From DATJLY01 sp035532935 (GTDB taxonomy: Bacteria; Pseudomonadota; Alphaproteobacteria; ATCC43930; CGMCC-115725), in NCBI GenBank assembly GCA_035532935.1, contig DATKQE010000090.1, forward strand, positions 73,081-137,080: a DNA stretch of 64,000 bases, in the 5' to 3' direction. This document shows, one piece after another, positions 34,424-42,280 of this stretch. A program made the translations under genes and the position numbers. The notes beneath the pieces are model-generated. The model saw nothing but the letters and a program-made list of their open reading frames with translations. It made no database searches and was not told where the DNA came from. The number at the start of each line of letters is the position of its first letter. Within the stretch, counting starts at the first letter, position 1.

Positions 34424-34908
34424 GCATCGCCGTGACCCGCGCCGAGGTCGAGGACCTGTTCTATCGCGAGGCCGCCCTGCTCGACGCCTGGCAAATCGAA
34501 GCATGGCTCGAGCTGCTGACGGAAGATGCCGGCTATTACGTGCCGCCCAACGACAAGCCCGACGCCGACCACCGCACCACGCTCTTCACCATCGCCGACA
34601 ACAATGCAAGGTTGCGCGAGCGGGTGAAGCGGATCATGGACCCGAGCTGCCACGCCGAATATCCGCATTCGCGCACGCGGCGCTTCATCAGCAACGTGCG
34701 CGTCACCGCGACCGAAGGCGATAGGATCCGCGTCGCGGCCAATTTCATGGTCCACCGCTTCCGGCGCGACAGCGACATGCGCGTCTTCGTCGGCGAGTAC
34801 CGCTATACGCTGCGGCGCGAGCACGGAACGCTCAAGATCGCCGAACGGCGCGCGGTGCTCGACGCCGAGGAACTCGGTACCCTCGGCGCCGTGAGCTTCA
34901 TCCTGTGA
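34420..34908 (+). CDS. Aromatic-ring-hydroxylating dioxygenase, beta subunit
   Basis: A 162-residue SnoaL/NTF2-like-fold small subunit. The N-terminal RAEVEDLFYREAALLDAWQIEAWLELLTEDAGYYVP and the central SCHAEYPHSRTRRFISNV segments (quoted in part) are typical of benzoate/toluate-type beta subunits, which give an alpha3beta3 enzyme. The ATG overlaps the alpha-subunit stop as ATGA. It overlaps the next gene as GTGA. Confidence 0.88.
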   Translation: MSIAVTRAEVEDLFYREAALLDAWQIEAWLELLTEDAGYYVPPNDKPDADHRTTLFTIADNNARLRERVKRIMDPSCHAEYPHSRTRRFISNVRVTATEGDRIRVAANFMVHRFRRDSDMRVFVGEYRYTLRREHGTLKIAERRAVLDAEELGTLGAVSFIL

Positions 34909-36098
34909 GCGCGGGAACGAACCAACCCGTCGGCCTCGGCATCGTCGGCCTGGGCACGGCGGGCGCGATGATGGTCCGGGCCGCTGCGCGCCACCCGGGC
35001 ATAAGGATCGCGGCGGCGTGCGATCCCCTTGCCGCACCTCGCGACGCGCTGGCCCGAGCGTTCGGCGCGCATCCCTATGCCGAATTCGATACGCTGCTCG
35101 CCGATCCGGCGGTCGAAGCGGTCTATATCGCCACGCCGCACCAGTTCCACGCCGCGCAGGCCATCCGCGCGGCCGAGCGCGGCAAGCACGTGATCGTCGA
35201 GAAGCCGCTCGCGCTGACGCTCGCCGATTGCGATGCAGTGATCGCCGCCGTTGAGCGCTGCGGCACGACGCTCATCGTCGGCCACACTCACGCCTTCGAT
35301 CCCAATATCGGCGTGATGCGGCGGATTGTCGCGGACGGCACGCTCGGCCGGCTCGGCATGATCGCCGCCTTGAACTATACGAACTTCCTCTATCGTCCAC
35401 GCCGGCCCGAGGAGCTCGACACCGCCCAGGGCGGCGGCATCGTCTTCAACCAGTTGCCGCATCAGATCGATATCGCGCGCCGTCTCGGCGGCGGGCGCGT
35501 GCGCAGCGTGCGTGCGGCGCTGGGTGCGCTCGACCCCGAGCGCGCGACCGAGGGCAACGGCATGGTCTTTCTCGACTTCGAGAGCGACGCCGCCGCCTCG
35601 TTGGTCTATGGCGGCTACGACTTCTTCGACAGCGACGAGCTGCATTTCTGGGTGAGCGAGGCCGGCACGGCAAAACCGCAAGGCGGCCACGGCGCCGCCC
35701 GCCGCGCCCTCAAGGCGCGCACCGTGCCCGAGACCGTGCTGCGCAGCGAGCGCGGCTTTCGCGGCGCTGCGCCGAGCGAGGCGCAGCCGCATCTGCCGCA
35801 TTTCGGCCTCGTCATCGTCACTTGCGAAAAGGGCGAGCTGCGCGCCTCGGCCGACGGCGTCATGGTCTATGACGAGGACGGCGCCCGCGAATGCGCCGTC
35901 GCGCGCGGCGCCGGCTGGGCCGGGCATGGCGATGCGCTCCAGGCGCTGGTGACGGCATTGCGCGACGGCCGGCGCTCGTTCAGCGATGCGCGCTGGGGCA
36001 AGGCCAATGTCGAAGTCATGCTGGCGGTGCTGCGTTCCGCACGCGAGCGGCGCGAAATCCCGCTGTCGCACCAGGTGGCGCTGCCGGAGGGCGAATGA
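34905..36098 (+). CDS. Gfo/Idh/MocA oxidoreductase, probable aromatic cis-dihydrodiol dehydrogenase
   Basis: A 397-residue NAD(P)-binding protein starting with GTG. It has the Rossmann segment LGIVGLGTAGAMMVRAA, EKPLAL with the catalytic Lys, and GHTHAFDPNIGVMR. The block NYTNFLYRPRRPEELDTAQG recalls the cis-4,5-dihydroxy-dihydrophthalate dehydrogenases (Pht4/OphB), which belong to this family. Sitting in one operon with both dioxygenase subunits, it very likely oxidises their dihydrodiol product to the catechol-type acid. The family match is established; the substrate is inferred. Confidence 0.82.
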   Translation: MSAGTNQPVGLGIVGLGTAGAMMVRAAARHPGIRIAAACDPLAAPRDALARAFGAHPYAEFDTLLADPAVEAVYIATPHQFHAAQAIRAAERGKHVIVEKPLALTLADCDAVIAAVERCGTTLIVGHTHAFDPNIGVMRRIVADGTLGRLGMIAALNYTNFLYRPRRPEELDTAQGGGIVFNQLPHQIDIARRLGGGRVRSVRAALGALDPERATEGNGMVFLDFESDAAASLVYGGYDFFDSDELHFWVSEAGTAKPQGGHGAARRALKARTVPETVLRSERGFRGAAPSEAQPHLPHFGLVIVTCEKGELRASADGVMVYDEDGARECAVARGAGWAGHGDALQALVTALRDGRRSFSDARWGKANVEVMLAVLRSARERREIPLSHQVALPEGE

Positions 36099-36108
36099 GG
36101 GCAACGCC

Positions 36109-36687
36109 ATGACGTGCTTCGTCTACGCGGTGCGCTGCAATTTCGCGCAGCCCGACCTCGAGGACCAGTGGAACGCCTGGTACAGCGGTCCCAAGCTCGA
36201 GGAGATGCTGCGCAAGCCGCATTTCCTCTCGGTCCAGCGCTTCACGGCCGCGGCGCTCGATACGCGGCGCAAATACCTGGCGCTGTGGATCATCGCTTCG
36301 CCCGATGCGTTCACAACCGAGGAATACCGTTCGGACTGGGGCTTTTTCGCGTGGACCTCGCACATCCGCGACTGGAGCCGTGATCTTTATCGTGCGACGC
36401 TCGACGCGACCGATCCGCTGTTCGACATCGGCCCGGGCGAGGCGCTCTATCGCGCCGGCTTCGATGGCAGGACCGATGAGGCGGCCCGGAGTGCGCTCGA
36501 GCGGGTGCGAACCCGCCGCCCCGGCGTGGCCTGGCTCGAAGCCGCGGGGCTCGACCGGCATGCGCCAATCCTTGGCCTCAAGAAGATTGCGGCCACGGAA
36601 CGGGTAGCGCCGCTCGCCGGCCCTGACGCTCCGGTCGAAACCGTGTTTGCGCCGCTTACGCGTCGTTTCGTCGCTTCCCAGAATTGA
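36109..36687 (+). CDS. EthD-like dimeric alpha+beta barrel protein
   Basis: A 192-residue protein of unknown function 10 bases after the dehydrogenase. The first hundred residues (YAVRCNFAQPDLEDQWNAWY, then KPHFLSVQRF and KYLALWIIASPDAF) follow the ferredoxin-like pattern of EthD/NIPSNAP small proteins, in which a Trp/Tyr-x-His-like helix face meets a beta sheet. The latter half has no clear match. Operon position suggests a helper or an enzyme acting on an intermediate of the aromatic pathway. Confidence 0.6.
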   Translation: MTCFVYAVRCNFAQPDLEDQWNAWYSGPKLEEMLRKPHFLSVQRFTAAALDTRRKYLALWIIASPDAFTTEEYRSDWGFFAWTSHIRDWSRDLYRATLDATDPLFDIGPGEALYRAGFDGRTDEAARSALERVRTRRPGVAWLEAAGLDRHAPILGLKKIAATERVAPLAGPDAPVETVFAPLTRRFVASQN

Positions 36688-36754
36688 AGCCGAAAGAGGT
36701 TTCCCGGTCGCGCGCCGCCCGTTACCATGGCGGACAAAGCGACGGAGGTCGGGC

Positions 36755-37780
36755 ATGCGGTTCGGTCTTTTCGGCGGAGCACGGTCGCGCGGCGGCGGTC
36801 CGCATGGCGATAGCACCGGCTACAAGGAATATATCGACTATGTGTGCGAGGCCGAGGAACTCGGCTTCCACAGCGTCTTCATCGTCGAGCATCATTTCAC
36901 CGGCTTCGGCCAGGTCTCCGCCTCGCTCAACATCCTGAGCTATCTCGCGGCGCGCACCGACCGCATTCGGCTTGGCACGGCCGTGGTGGTGCTGCCGTGG
37001 CACAATCCCGTGCTGGTCGCCGAGCAGGCGGCGACGCTCGACCTCTTGTCGGACGGCCGGCTCGATTTCGGTGTCGGCAAGGGCTATCGCGACTACGAGT
37101 TCGCCGGATTCTGCGTCCCGGTCGCGGAGGCGACCGAACGCTTCGACGAGGCGATGGCGGTCATCCGCAAGGCCTGGACGGACGCGGGTGCGCGTTTTTC
37201 CCATCACGGCAAGCGCTGGCATTTCGACAATGTCGTGGTCGAGCCAGCACCGGTGCAACAGCCGCACCCGCCGTTCTGGCTCGGCGCCGGCAGCGAGGAA
37301 TCGATCCGGCGGGCGGCGCGCGAGGGCTACAACCTGCTGCTCGATCAGATCGGATCCACCGATCTCACCATCGCCCGCGTCGCGGCCTTCCGCGACGAAT
37401 GCGCGCGGGTCGGGCGGCCCTACCATCCGGCGATGACAGCCGCGACCCGTGGCCTGCAGATCGTGCGCAATGCGGCCGAGCGTGAGGCCGCGCTGGCGGT
37501 CCGCTACAACGTCCTCAAGAACATCGGCGGGCTGGCCCGCGGGCCGGGCGCGGCACGCTATTCGAACCTCAGCGACGTGTCCGGACCGCCGATCGAGTTC
37601 GACGACGCGCCGCTCCTGGGTTCGCCCGAGGAGATCATCCAGCGGCTCAAGCGGCTCGAGGCGGGTGGCGTCGATTACGTGCTCTTCGTCGATCCACGGC
37701 CGTCGCTCGAGGCGCTGCGGATCGTCGCGCGCGAGATCATGCCGGAGTTCGCGCCCACGAATGAACCGGTGGCTGGATAG
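36755..37780 (+). CDS. LLM-class flavin-dependent oxidoreductase (luciferase-like)
   Basis: A 341-residue TIM-barrel flavin monooxygenase. MRFGLFGGAR at the N-terminus, VFIVEHHFTGFGQVSASLN, RIRLGTAVVVLPWHNPV, and SDGRLDFGVGKGYRDYEF are the usual family blocks. GGAGG lies 6 bases before the ATG. Such enzymes need reduced FMN from a separate reductase, not present here. It follows the aromatic oxygenase operon on the same strand after 67 bases and may take part in the same route. Confidence 0.85.
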   Translation: MRFGLFGGARSRGGGPHGDSTGYKEYIDYVCEAEELGFHSVFIVEHHFTGFGQVSASLNILSYLAARTDRIRLGTAVVVLPWHNPVLVAEQAATLDLLSDGRLDFGVGKGYRDYEFAGFCVPVAEATERFDEAMAVIRKAWTDAGARFSHHGKRWHFDNVVVEPAPVQQPHPPFWLGAGSEESIRRAAREGYNLLLDQIGSTDLTIARVAAFRDECARVGRPYHPAMTAATRGLQIVRNAAEREAALAVRYNVLKNIGGLARGPGAARYSNLSDVSGPPIEFDDAPLLGSPEEIIQRLKRLEAGGVDYVLFVDPRPSLEALRIVAREIMPEFAPTNEPVAG

Positions 37781-37800
37781 CGCGGCCGCCCTCGACGACC

Positions 37801-38601
37801 CTACGCCGCGGCAAGGCCCGCGCGCGCGTAGTCGAAACGTGCCGGTTCGATCTCGCCGCGGAAGATCGCCGCAATGCGCGCCTCCGAAATGGGGAAGCTG
37901 AACTGTTCGTTGCGCATGCGGATGCGGTGGCGGAGTTGGTCTGCGACCAGCGCGCTCATCAACTCCCAATCGGCGTCGCTGAAGCCTTCGTTGCCGATAT
38001 CGACGATGCCGCGCAGCATGTGCTCGAACTCGTCCTCGAACACGAAGGTGCAGGCCTTGGCGATCATGTCGTCGATCCCGCCTTTTCCCCCCAGCTTCTT
38101 GCCTTCGGCGAACAGCGCGCAATAGCCGCCTTCGGTGAAATTGCAGGCGCGCAGGCCGACCGTGCCGTGCTTGTCCTGATGACCGTGCCGCAACGCCGCC
38201 AGCGCGTCCTCCGCGGGCCAACTCGAAAGCGCTTCGGGCGTGATCGGCGGCGTCTCGGCCGGCCGGATCGCGTCGTAGATGTCGGCGAAGGCGCAGTAGT
38301 GCGAGAACTCCGCCTTGAGCCCTTCGAGCACGTCGAGAACCTCGCTGCGGGGCAGCCCACGGTCGATCTCCTGCTGCCGCTCGAGGAGATATTTCATCAC
38401 GCCGACGAAGGCGCCGCCGCGGTCGTATTTCTGCGCCCCCGTCCCCCAGAACTCCTTGAAGCATTGCCGCTCGAGCCAGCGAAGGTCGGTCGCTGCCCTG
38501 CGCAGCGGCGCGGTCCAATAGGTGCGGACCACTTCCGCTTCGCCGGCCCAATAGTGTGCCGCGGCGGCGACCAGACGTTCGATCTGGGCTCTGGCGTTCA
38601 T
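37801..38601 (-). CDS. Uncharacterised helical protein, possible di-metal four-helix bundle
   Basis: A 266-residue, wholly helical-looking protein I do not recognise. Two E-x-x-H pairs occur in helix-like settings (AEFSHYCAF near residue 98 and EDEFEHML near 194), with further conserved-looking acids in FTEGGYCALFAEGKK. That is the pattern of ferritin-like or oxidase di-iron sites, but it is only a pattern. It converges on the luciferase-like gene with 20 bases between them and stands alone on its strand. Confidence 0.5.
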   Translation of the reverse strand: MNARAQIERLVAAAAHYWAGEAEVVRTYWTAPLRRAATDLRWLERQCFKEFWGTGAQKYDRGGAFVGVMKYLLERQQEIDRGLPRSEVLDVLEGLKAEFSHYCAFADIYDAIRPAETPPITPEALSSWPAEDALAALRHGHQDKHGTVGLRACNFTEGGYCALFAEGKKLGGKGGIDDMIAKACTFVFEDEFEHMLRGIVDIGNEGFSDADWELMSALVADQLRHRIRMRNEQFSFPISEARIAAIFRGEIEPARFDYARAGLAAA

Positions 38602-38705
38602 AGCGATTCTCCCAATGGCGCGTCCGTGCCGATGAATGTTTCCGGTTTAACGCAATTCGACGCCCATGCTAAGGTCTTTCGCGAAACGCAAGGGGAGGTG
38701 CGATC

Positions 38706-39698
38706 ATGAACATATCAAGTAAAGGATTCGCCGTGCCGATGGTAGCGGCTGCCGCGGCGCTCGTTGCCGTCTTGTGCCTCGGCTCCGGCGGCATCGCCCC
38801 GGCGCGGGCCGAGACGCTGCGCGTGGGCAAGGTGGTGGCGCAGAATTTCGGCTTCGTGCCGCTCAATGTCGGGGTGGCGCAGGGCTATTTCAAAAAGCAG
38901 GGGCTCGACATCGACGAGATCGATTTCGGCGGCGGTGCCAAACAGCAGCAGGCGGTGGCCGCCGGCAGCGTCGACATTGCTATCGGCGGCGGCACCGACA
39001 TGGCGTTCATCGCCAAGGGCGTGCCCGAGCTCGCGGTGGCGGCGATCACGACCTCGCCGGCGTTCATGGGCTACATCGTCGGCGCGGATTCGACCGTGCA
39101 TTCCGCCGATGACCTCAAGGGCAAGAAGATCGGGGTGACGACGGCCGGCTCGCTCACGCGCTGGCTCGTCGACGAGTTGAACCGGGTCAAGGGCTGGGGT
39201 AGCGGCGGTGCCGTGCCGATCGCGATCGGCGGCCAGCTTTCAACCGAGCTCGCCGCGCTCAAGACCCACGAGATCGACGCGTTCATCGACGCGCCCGCAA
39301 TCGGCTACGAGCTCGAGACGAAGAAGGACGGGCGGCTACTGTTCCCCGTCTCCGACTACGTGCACGATTTCGATACGTTCGTCATCTATGCGACCGACCC
39401 GCTGGTGAAGAAAAATCCCGACGCGATCCGGCGCTTTCTCAAGGCATGGTTCGAATCCGTCGCCTTCATGAAGACCCACAAGGCCGAGACGGTGGCGATC
39501 ACGCGCAAGATCACCGGATTCTCCCAGGAAGTGGAGGAGCGCGAATACGATCTGCTGATGGCGCAATTCTCCTCGGACGGGAAATTCGACCAGAAGGGGC
39601 TGTCGAAGCTCCGCAGTTCGTTCACAGATCTGAAGATCCTGCCGAGCCCGCCCGACATGACGAAGCTCTATACCGAGGCCTATCTGCCGAAGATGTAG
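38706..39698 (+). CDS. ABC transporter substrate-binding protein, NMT1/SsuA type
   Basis: A 330-residue periplasmic binding protein with signal peptide (about residues 1-36, ending PARA). The mature part begins TLRVGKVVAQNFGFVPLNVG and continues with VAQGYFKKQGLDIDEI, SVDIAIGGGTDMAFIAKG and LKGKKIGVTTAGS, the standard pattern of sulfonate/nitrate/taurine/hydroxymethylpyrimidine binders. GGGGAGG lies before the ATG. No permease or ATPase follows; the substrate is unknown but small aromatic or sulfonated organic acids are common in this family. Confidence 0.88.
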   Translation: MNISSKGFAVPMVAAAAALVAVLCLGSGGIAPARAETLRVGKVVAQNFGFVPLNVGVAQGYFKKQGLDIDEIDFGGGAKQQQAVAAGSVDIAIGGGTDMAFIAKGVPELAVAAITTSPAFMGYIVGADSTVHSADDLKGKKIGVTTAGSLTRWLVDELNRVKGWGSGGAVPIAIGGQLSTELAALKTHEIDAFIDAPAIGYELETKKDGRLLFPVSDYVHDFDTFVIYATDPLVKKNPDAIRRFLKAWFESVAFMKTHKAETVAITRKITGFSQEVEEREYDLLMAQFSSDGKFDQKGLSKLRSSFTDLKILPSPPDMTKLYTEAYLPKM

Positions 39699-39706
39699 AA
39701 AAGCGA

Positions 39707-39740
39707 CGCCCGCCCGCCCCCGTCGGGGAGCGGGCGGGCG
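39707..39740. terminator. Perfect 11-bp GC hairpin between convergent genes
   Basis: CGCCCGCCCGC (39707-39717) and GCGGGCGGGCG (39730-39740) pair perfectly; the 12-base loop can itself pair (CCCC with GGGG). On the minus strand it is followed by TCGCTTTTC, giving a short U run for the amidohydrolase transcript; there is none on the plus strand. Confidence 0.6.
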
Positions 39741-39767
39741 CGAACCCGCGTCTGGTGCGGCTGCCGC

Positions 39768-40997
39768 CTATTGCGCGGCGGTGCGCATCGCCTTGCGCTG
39801 TTGCTTCGCATCGGAGATGGTCGGCTCGAGATTGAAGACGCGCAGGGCATTGCCGCCGAGGATGTTGCGCTTGGCCTGCTCGGAAAGGAACGGCAGGTCA
39901 TAGATCGTGCTCGGCAGGTCCATGTCCCAGTGGGGATAGTCGGACGAGTAGAGGAGCTGCGTCTCGGCCTTGATCATCTCGAAGGTCAGCTCGAGCGCCT
40001 TGCGGTTGTCCACCATCTCCATGGGCTGGGTGGTGTAGTACATCTGCCGCATGTAGTCGCTCGGCTTCTCCTTGAGCAGCGGCACCTCGGAGCTGCGCAT
40101 CATGTACTCGTTGTCGAGCCGCTGCATGAGGAACGGCAGCCAGGCGAGGCCGCTCTCGATCCACAGCACCTTGAGCTTGGGGAAGCGCACGGGCAGGCCG
40201 TTCACCACCCAGTTGGTGAGATGAACGACGTTGTACCAGGTGAAGCCCAGCGCGTGCACGGCGATGAAGCGGTTGCACAGCTCCATGGTGCGGTCGCCGC
40301 CCCACATGAAGCCGGAATGGAACGCCAGCGGCAATCCCCGCTCCTGCATCGCCGCATAGGTCTTCATGTAGACGTTGTCATAGACGCCCTTGTAGCGCGG
40401 GGCGGTGACGCAGAAGCCGACGACGCCGGGCTTGTCACCGAATTCCTCGACCATCTTGTAGGAGGCCTCGGGGTCGTTGAACGGCAGATAGAGGCTGGCC
40501 TTGATCCGCGGCTCGGCCGAGAGGACGTGGTCGACCAGCCAGCGGTTATAGGCGCGGGCGAGCGCGACCTCGACCTCGACCCGTGGCGTGAGGCCAAGCG
40601 ACAGCATCGGCGTCGGAAAGAGGCAGGTCACGTCGACGCCGAAGGCATCCATCCAGCGGCGGGTCAGCGAGACGTCGCGATGCACGGTGTCCGGCGTCTT
40701 CTCGCGATGGCGTCCCTTGTAGCGCGTGACGCGCCCGGCCATCTCCTGGTAGGAGCCCCGCGGCGAGGTGATGCCGCCTTCGCGCACGCCCTGGAACCGC
40801 GCCTGGTGGCGGAGCACCGGATCCTCAATGTATTCCAGGATCTGGCTGAACGACTCGGTCTCGTAATGATGCGAGTCGACATCGACGATGCAGAAATCCT
40901 CGTACCGCCGCTTGGCCGCCTGCTCGGCCGCATGCGCGAGGACCGTCGGCGTATCGAATTCTTCGAGCGATAAATCGCGAATATTGACGGTATCCAT
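39768..40997 (-). CDS. ACMSD-related amidohydrolase, minus arm of mirrored module
   Basis: A 409-residue metal-dependent TIM-barrel hydrolase/decarboxylase (amidohydrolase 2 family). The N-terminal motif is DVDSHHYE (residues 39-46), in which the usual first His of HxH is Asp41; further sites are FHSGF and the C-terminal SDYPHWD with the catalytic Asp. It is a close paralogue of the protein at 42281-43525: both begin MDT, share YEDF and the stretch KPSDYMRQMYYTTQPMEMV. AAAGGAG precedes the ATG. Third gene of the unit starting with the Rieske protein at 41715. Substrate unknown; family members decarboxylate or hydrolyse aromatic acids. Confidence 0.85.
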   Translation of the reverse strand: MDTVNIRDLSLEEFDTPTVLAHAAEQAAKRRYEDFCIVDVDSHHYETESFSQILEYIEDPVLRHQARFQGVREGGITSPRGSYQEMAGRVTRYKGRHREKTPDTVHRDVSLTRRWMDAFGVDVTCLFPTPMLSLGLTPRVEVEVALARAYNRWLVDHVLSAEPRIKASLYLPFNDPEASYKMVEEFGDKPGVVGFCVTAPRYKGVYDNVYMKTYAAMQERGLPLAFHSGFMWGGDRTMELCNRFIAVHALGFTWYNVVHLTNWVVNGLPVRFPKLKVLWIESGLAWLPFLMQRLDNEYMMRSSEVPLLKEKPSDYMRQMYYTTQPMEMVDNRKALELTFEMIKAETQLLYSSDYPHWDMDLPSTIYDLPFLSEQAKRNILGGNALRVFNLEPTISDAKQQRKAMRTAAQ

Positions 40998-41018
40998 CTG
41001 GCGCTCCTTTGGAGGGGT

Positions 41019-41363
41019 TCAGCCGGCGATTTCGCTGTCGGCCGTGGCACGCTTGCGCTTGCCGATGCTGGTCCAGGACTGCCACAGCCCCAACTCGAAG
41101 ACGAGTGAATTGACCGCTTCGAGCATGGCGGTGCAGCCGATCATCACGTCGGTGACGGTGACGCCGACATTGCGCGCGAACGGCGCCGGCGCGTCGCCTT
41201 CCTGCGCCTTCGCGGCATAGAGCCTGACGCAGCTCGCGAAGATCTGGCCGAGCGCGTCGTCGGGGATGTCGGCGAGGCGGTTCTCGTCGATCGCTTCGGA
41301 AAAAGCGGCCGCGATCTCGCTGGCAAGTTCGGAGATTTTCGCGCCGCCGTCAGACTGCGACAT
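41019..41363 (-). CDS. Small uncharacterised protein between Rieske and amidohydrolase genes
   Basis: A 114-residue protein I do not recognise. It looks helical: an acidic amphipathic first half (KISELASEIAAAFSEAIDEN) and a more hydrophobic second half (VGVTVTDVMIGCTAMLEAVN). The start at 41363 overlaps the Rieske gene by 14 bases, and 21 bases separate it from the amidohydrolase, so it is part of the operon. The plus arm of the mirrored module has no copy of it. A role as partner or assembly factor is a guess from position. Confidence 0.65.
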   Translation of the reverse strand: MSQSDGGAKISELASEIAAAFSEAIDENRLADIPDDALGQIFASCVRLYAAKAQEGDAPAPFARNVGVTVTDVMIGCTAMLEAVNSLVFELGLWQSWTSIGKRKRATADSEIAG

Positions 41364-41715
41364 AGATTTCACCGTTGCGTTCGACCACGTTGAATTTCTG
41401 CAGCCGGATGCGCGGGTTGCACACGTGCGTCCCGTCGGCGAGATGGTATTCGTAGCCATGCCACGGGCAGACAATGTGCATGTCGGCCTCGTCGAAGCTC
41501 TGCCCGAGGAAGATGCCATCCTTGCCGATATTGTCGACCACCTGAGGCATTCTCATCCCCTCGCAGGCCGGTCCGCCCTGATGCGGGCAATAGTTGCGGT
41601 AGGCGTAGTATTTTCCCGCTTGGCGGATGATGCCGATCTCGAGCTCGCCGGACCGCACCACGCGGACCCCGCCTTCAGCAATCTCCCCGTCGCGGCACAC
41701 CAGAATATCGGCCAT
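41350..41715 (-). CDS. Rieske 2Fe-2S protein, minus arm of mirrored module
   Basis: A 121-residue single-domain Rieske protein. Cluster ligands are Cys43 and His45 (YCPHQGG) and Cys83 and His86 (CPWHGYEY). The single domain without a catalytic iron domain fits a ferredoxin-type electron carrier, as in dioxygenase systems, or a small subunit. It has exactly the same length and ligand numbering as the divergent paralogue at 41890-42255. A promoter lies at 41776-41804. Confidence 0.88.
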   Translation of the reverse strand: MADILVCRDGEIAEGGVRVVRSGELEIGIIRQAGKYYAYRNYCPHQGGPACEGMRMPQVVDNIGKDGIFLGQSFDEADMHIVCPWHGYEYHLADGTHVCNPRIRLQKFNVVERNGEIYVAV

Positions 41716-41775
41716 GGCGCTCCCAATCCTTTCCCCTGCGTTCGCGGCTTCCACCGCGCTCGACCTTGCTGTTGA

Positions 41776-41804
41776 AGGGTAAGACCCGGGTTTTTCTCCG
41801 TCAA
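41776..41804 (-). promoter_or_regulatory. Probable sigma-70 promoter of the minus-arm Rieske operon
   Basis: TTGACG (41799-41804) and TACCCT (41776-41781) on the minus strand with a 17-base spacer. The -35 matches consensus at five positions; the -10 keeps the key TA...T. It would start transcription near 41769, some 55 bases before the Rieske ATG. Confidence 0.5.
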
Positions 41805-41811
41805 TGGCGTT

Positions 41812-41844
41812 ATGGCCGGTCGAAGTCGGCCCTTGACCGGTCAT
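41812..41844. promoter_or_regulatory. Operator-like inverted repeat in the divergent Rieske promoter region
   Basis: ATGGCCGGTC (41812-41821) and GACCGGTCAT (41835-41844) form an inverted repeat with one mismatch and a 13-base spacer. It lies midway between the two divergent Rieske genes, just upstream of the minus promoter, and overlaps a plus-strand TTGACC that could serve as -35 of the other arm. This is where a shared regulator of both arms would bind; no regulator gene is nearby. Confidence 0.4.
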
Positions 41845-41889
41845 CGGCACTCGGTGACGATGGCAGCGGCGACGCCAGGGGAGAGCTTC

Positions 41890-42255
41890 ATGGTCGACGT
41901 GTTCGTGTGCAAGGCAGGCGAGATCAAGGATGGCGAGCTCCGCATCGTCGCGGCCGACGACGTCGAGGTCGGCGTCTATCGGCACGGCGGCAAGTATTAC
42001 GCCTACCGCAACCACTGCCTGCACCAGGGCGGCCCCGCTTGCGAAGGCGTGATGCTGCCCAGGGTCGAGGACGTGTTCGGGCCCGACCGCGTCCTCCTGG
42101 GCCAGCGCTTTGATGAAGGCGAGATCCATATCGTCTGTCCTTGGCACGGCTGGGAATACAAGCTCGAGACTGGGGAGTGCGCCGCCGACAAGCGGCTGCG
42201 CCTGCAACGCTACACCGTGACCGAGCGCGAGGGCGGCGTCTTCGTCGTCCTCTGA
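41890..42255 (+). CDS. Rieske 2Fe-2S protein, plus arm of mirrored module
   Basis: A 121-residue single-domain Rieske protein with ligands Cys43, His45 (CLHQGG), Cys83 and His86 (CPWHGWEY). The flanking segments GKYYAYRN and QGGPACEG and HIVCPWHG are identical to the divergent paralogue at 41350-41715, but the N- and C-terminal parts differ, so the duplication is not recent. The ATG at 41890 follows GGGGAGAG. Next gene, after 25 bases, is the paralogous amidohydrolase. Confidence 0.88.
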   Translation: MVDVFVCKAGEIKDGELRIVAADDVEVGVYRHGGKYYAYRNHCLHQGGPACEGVMLPRVEDVFGPDRVLLGQRFDEGEIHIVCPWHGWEYKLETGECAADKRLRLQRYTVTEREGGVFVVL

Positions 42256-42280
42256 GCGCACGAAAGAAGGAATCGAATTC

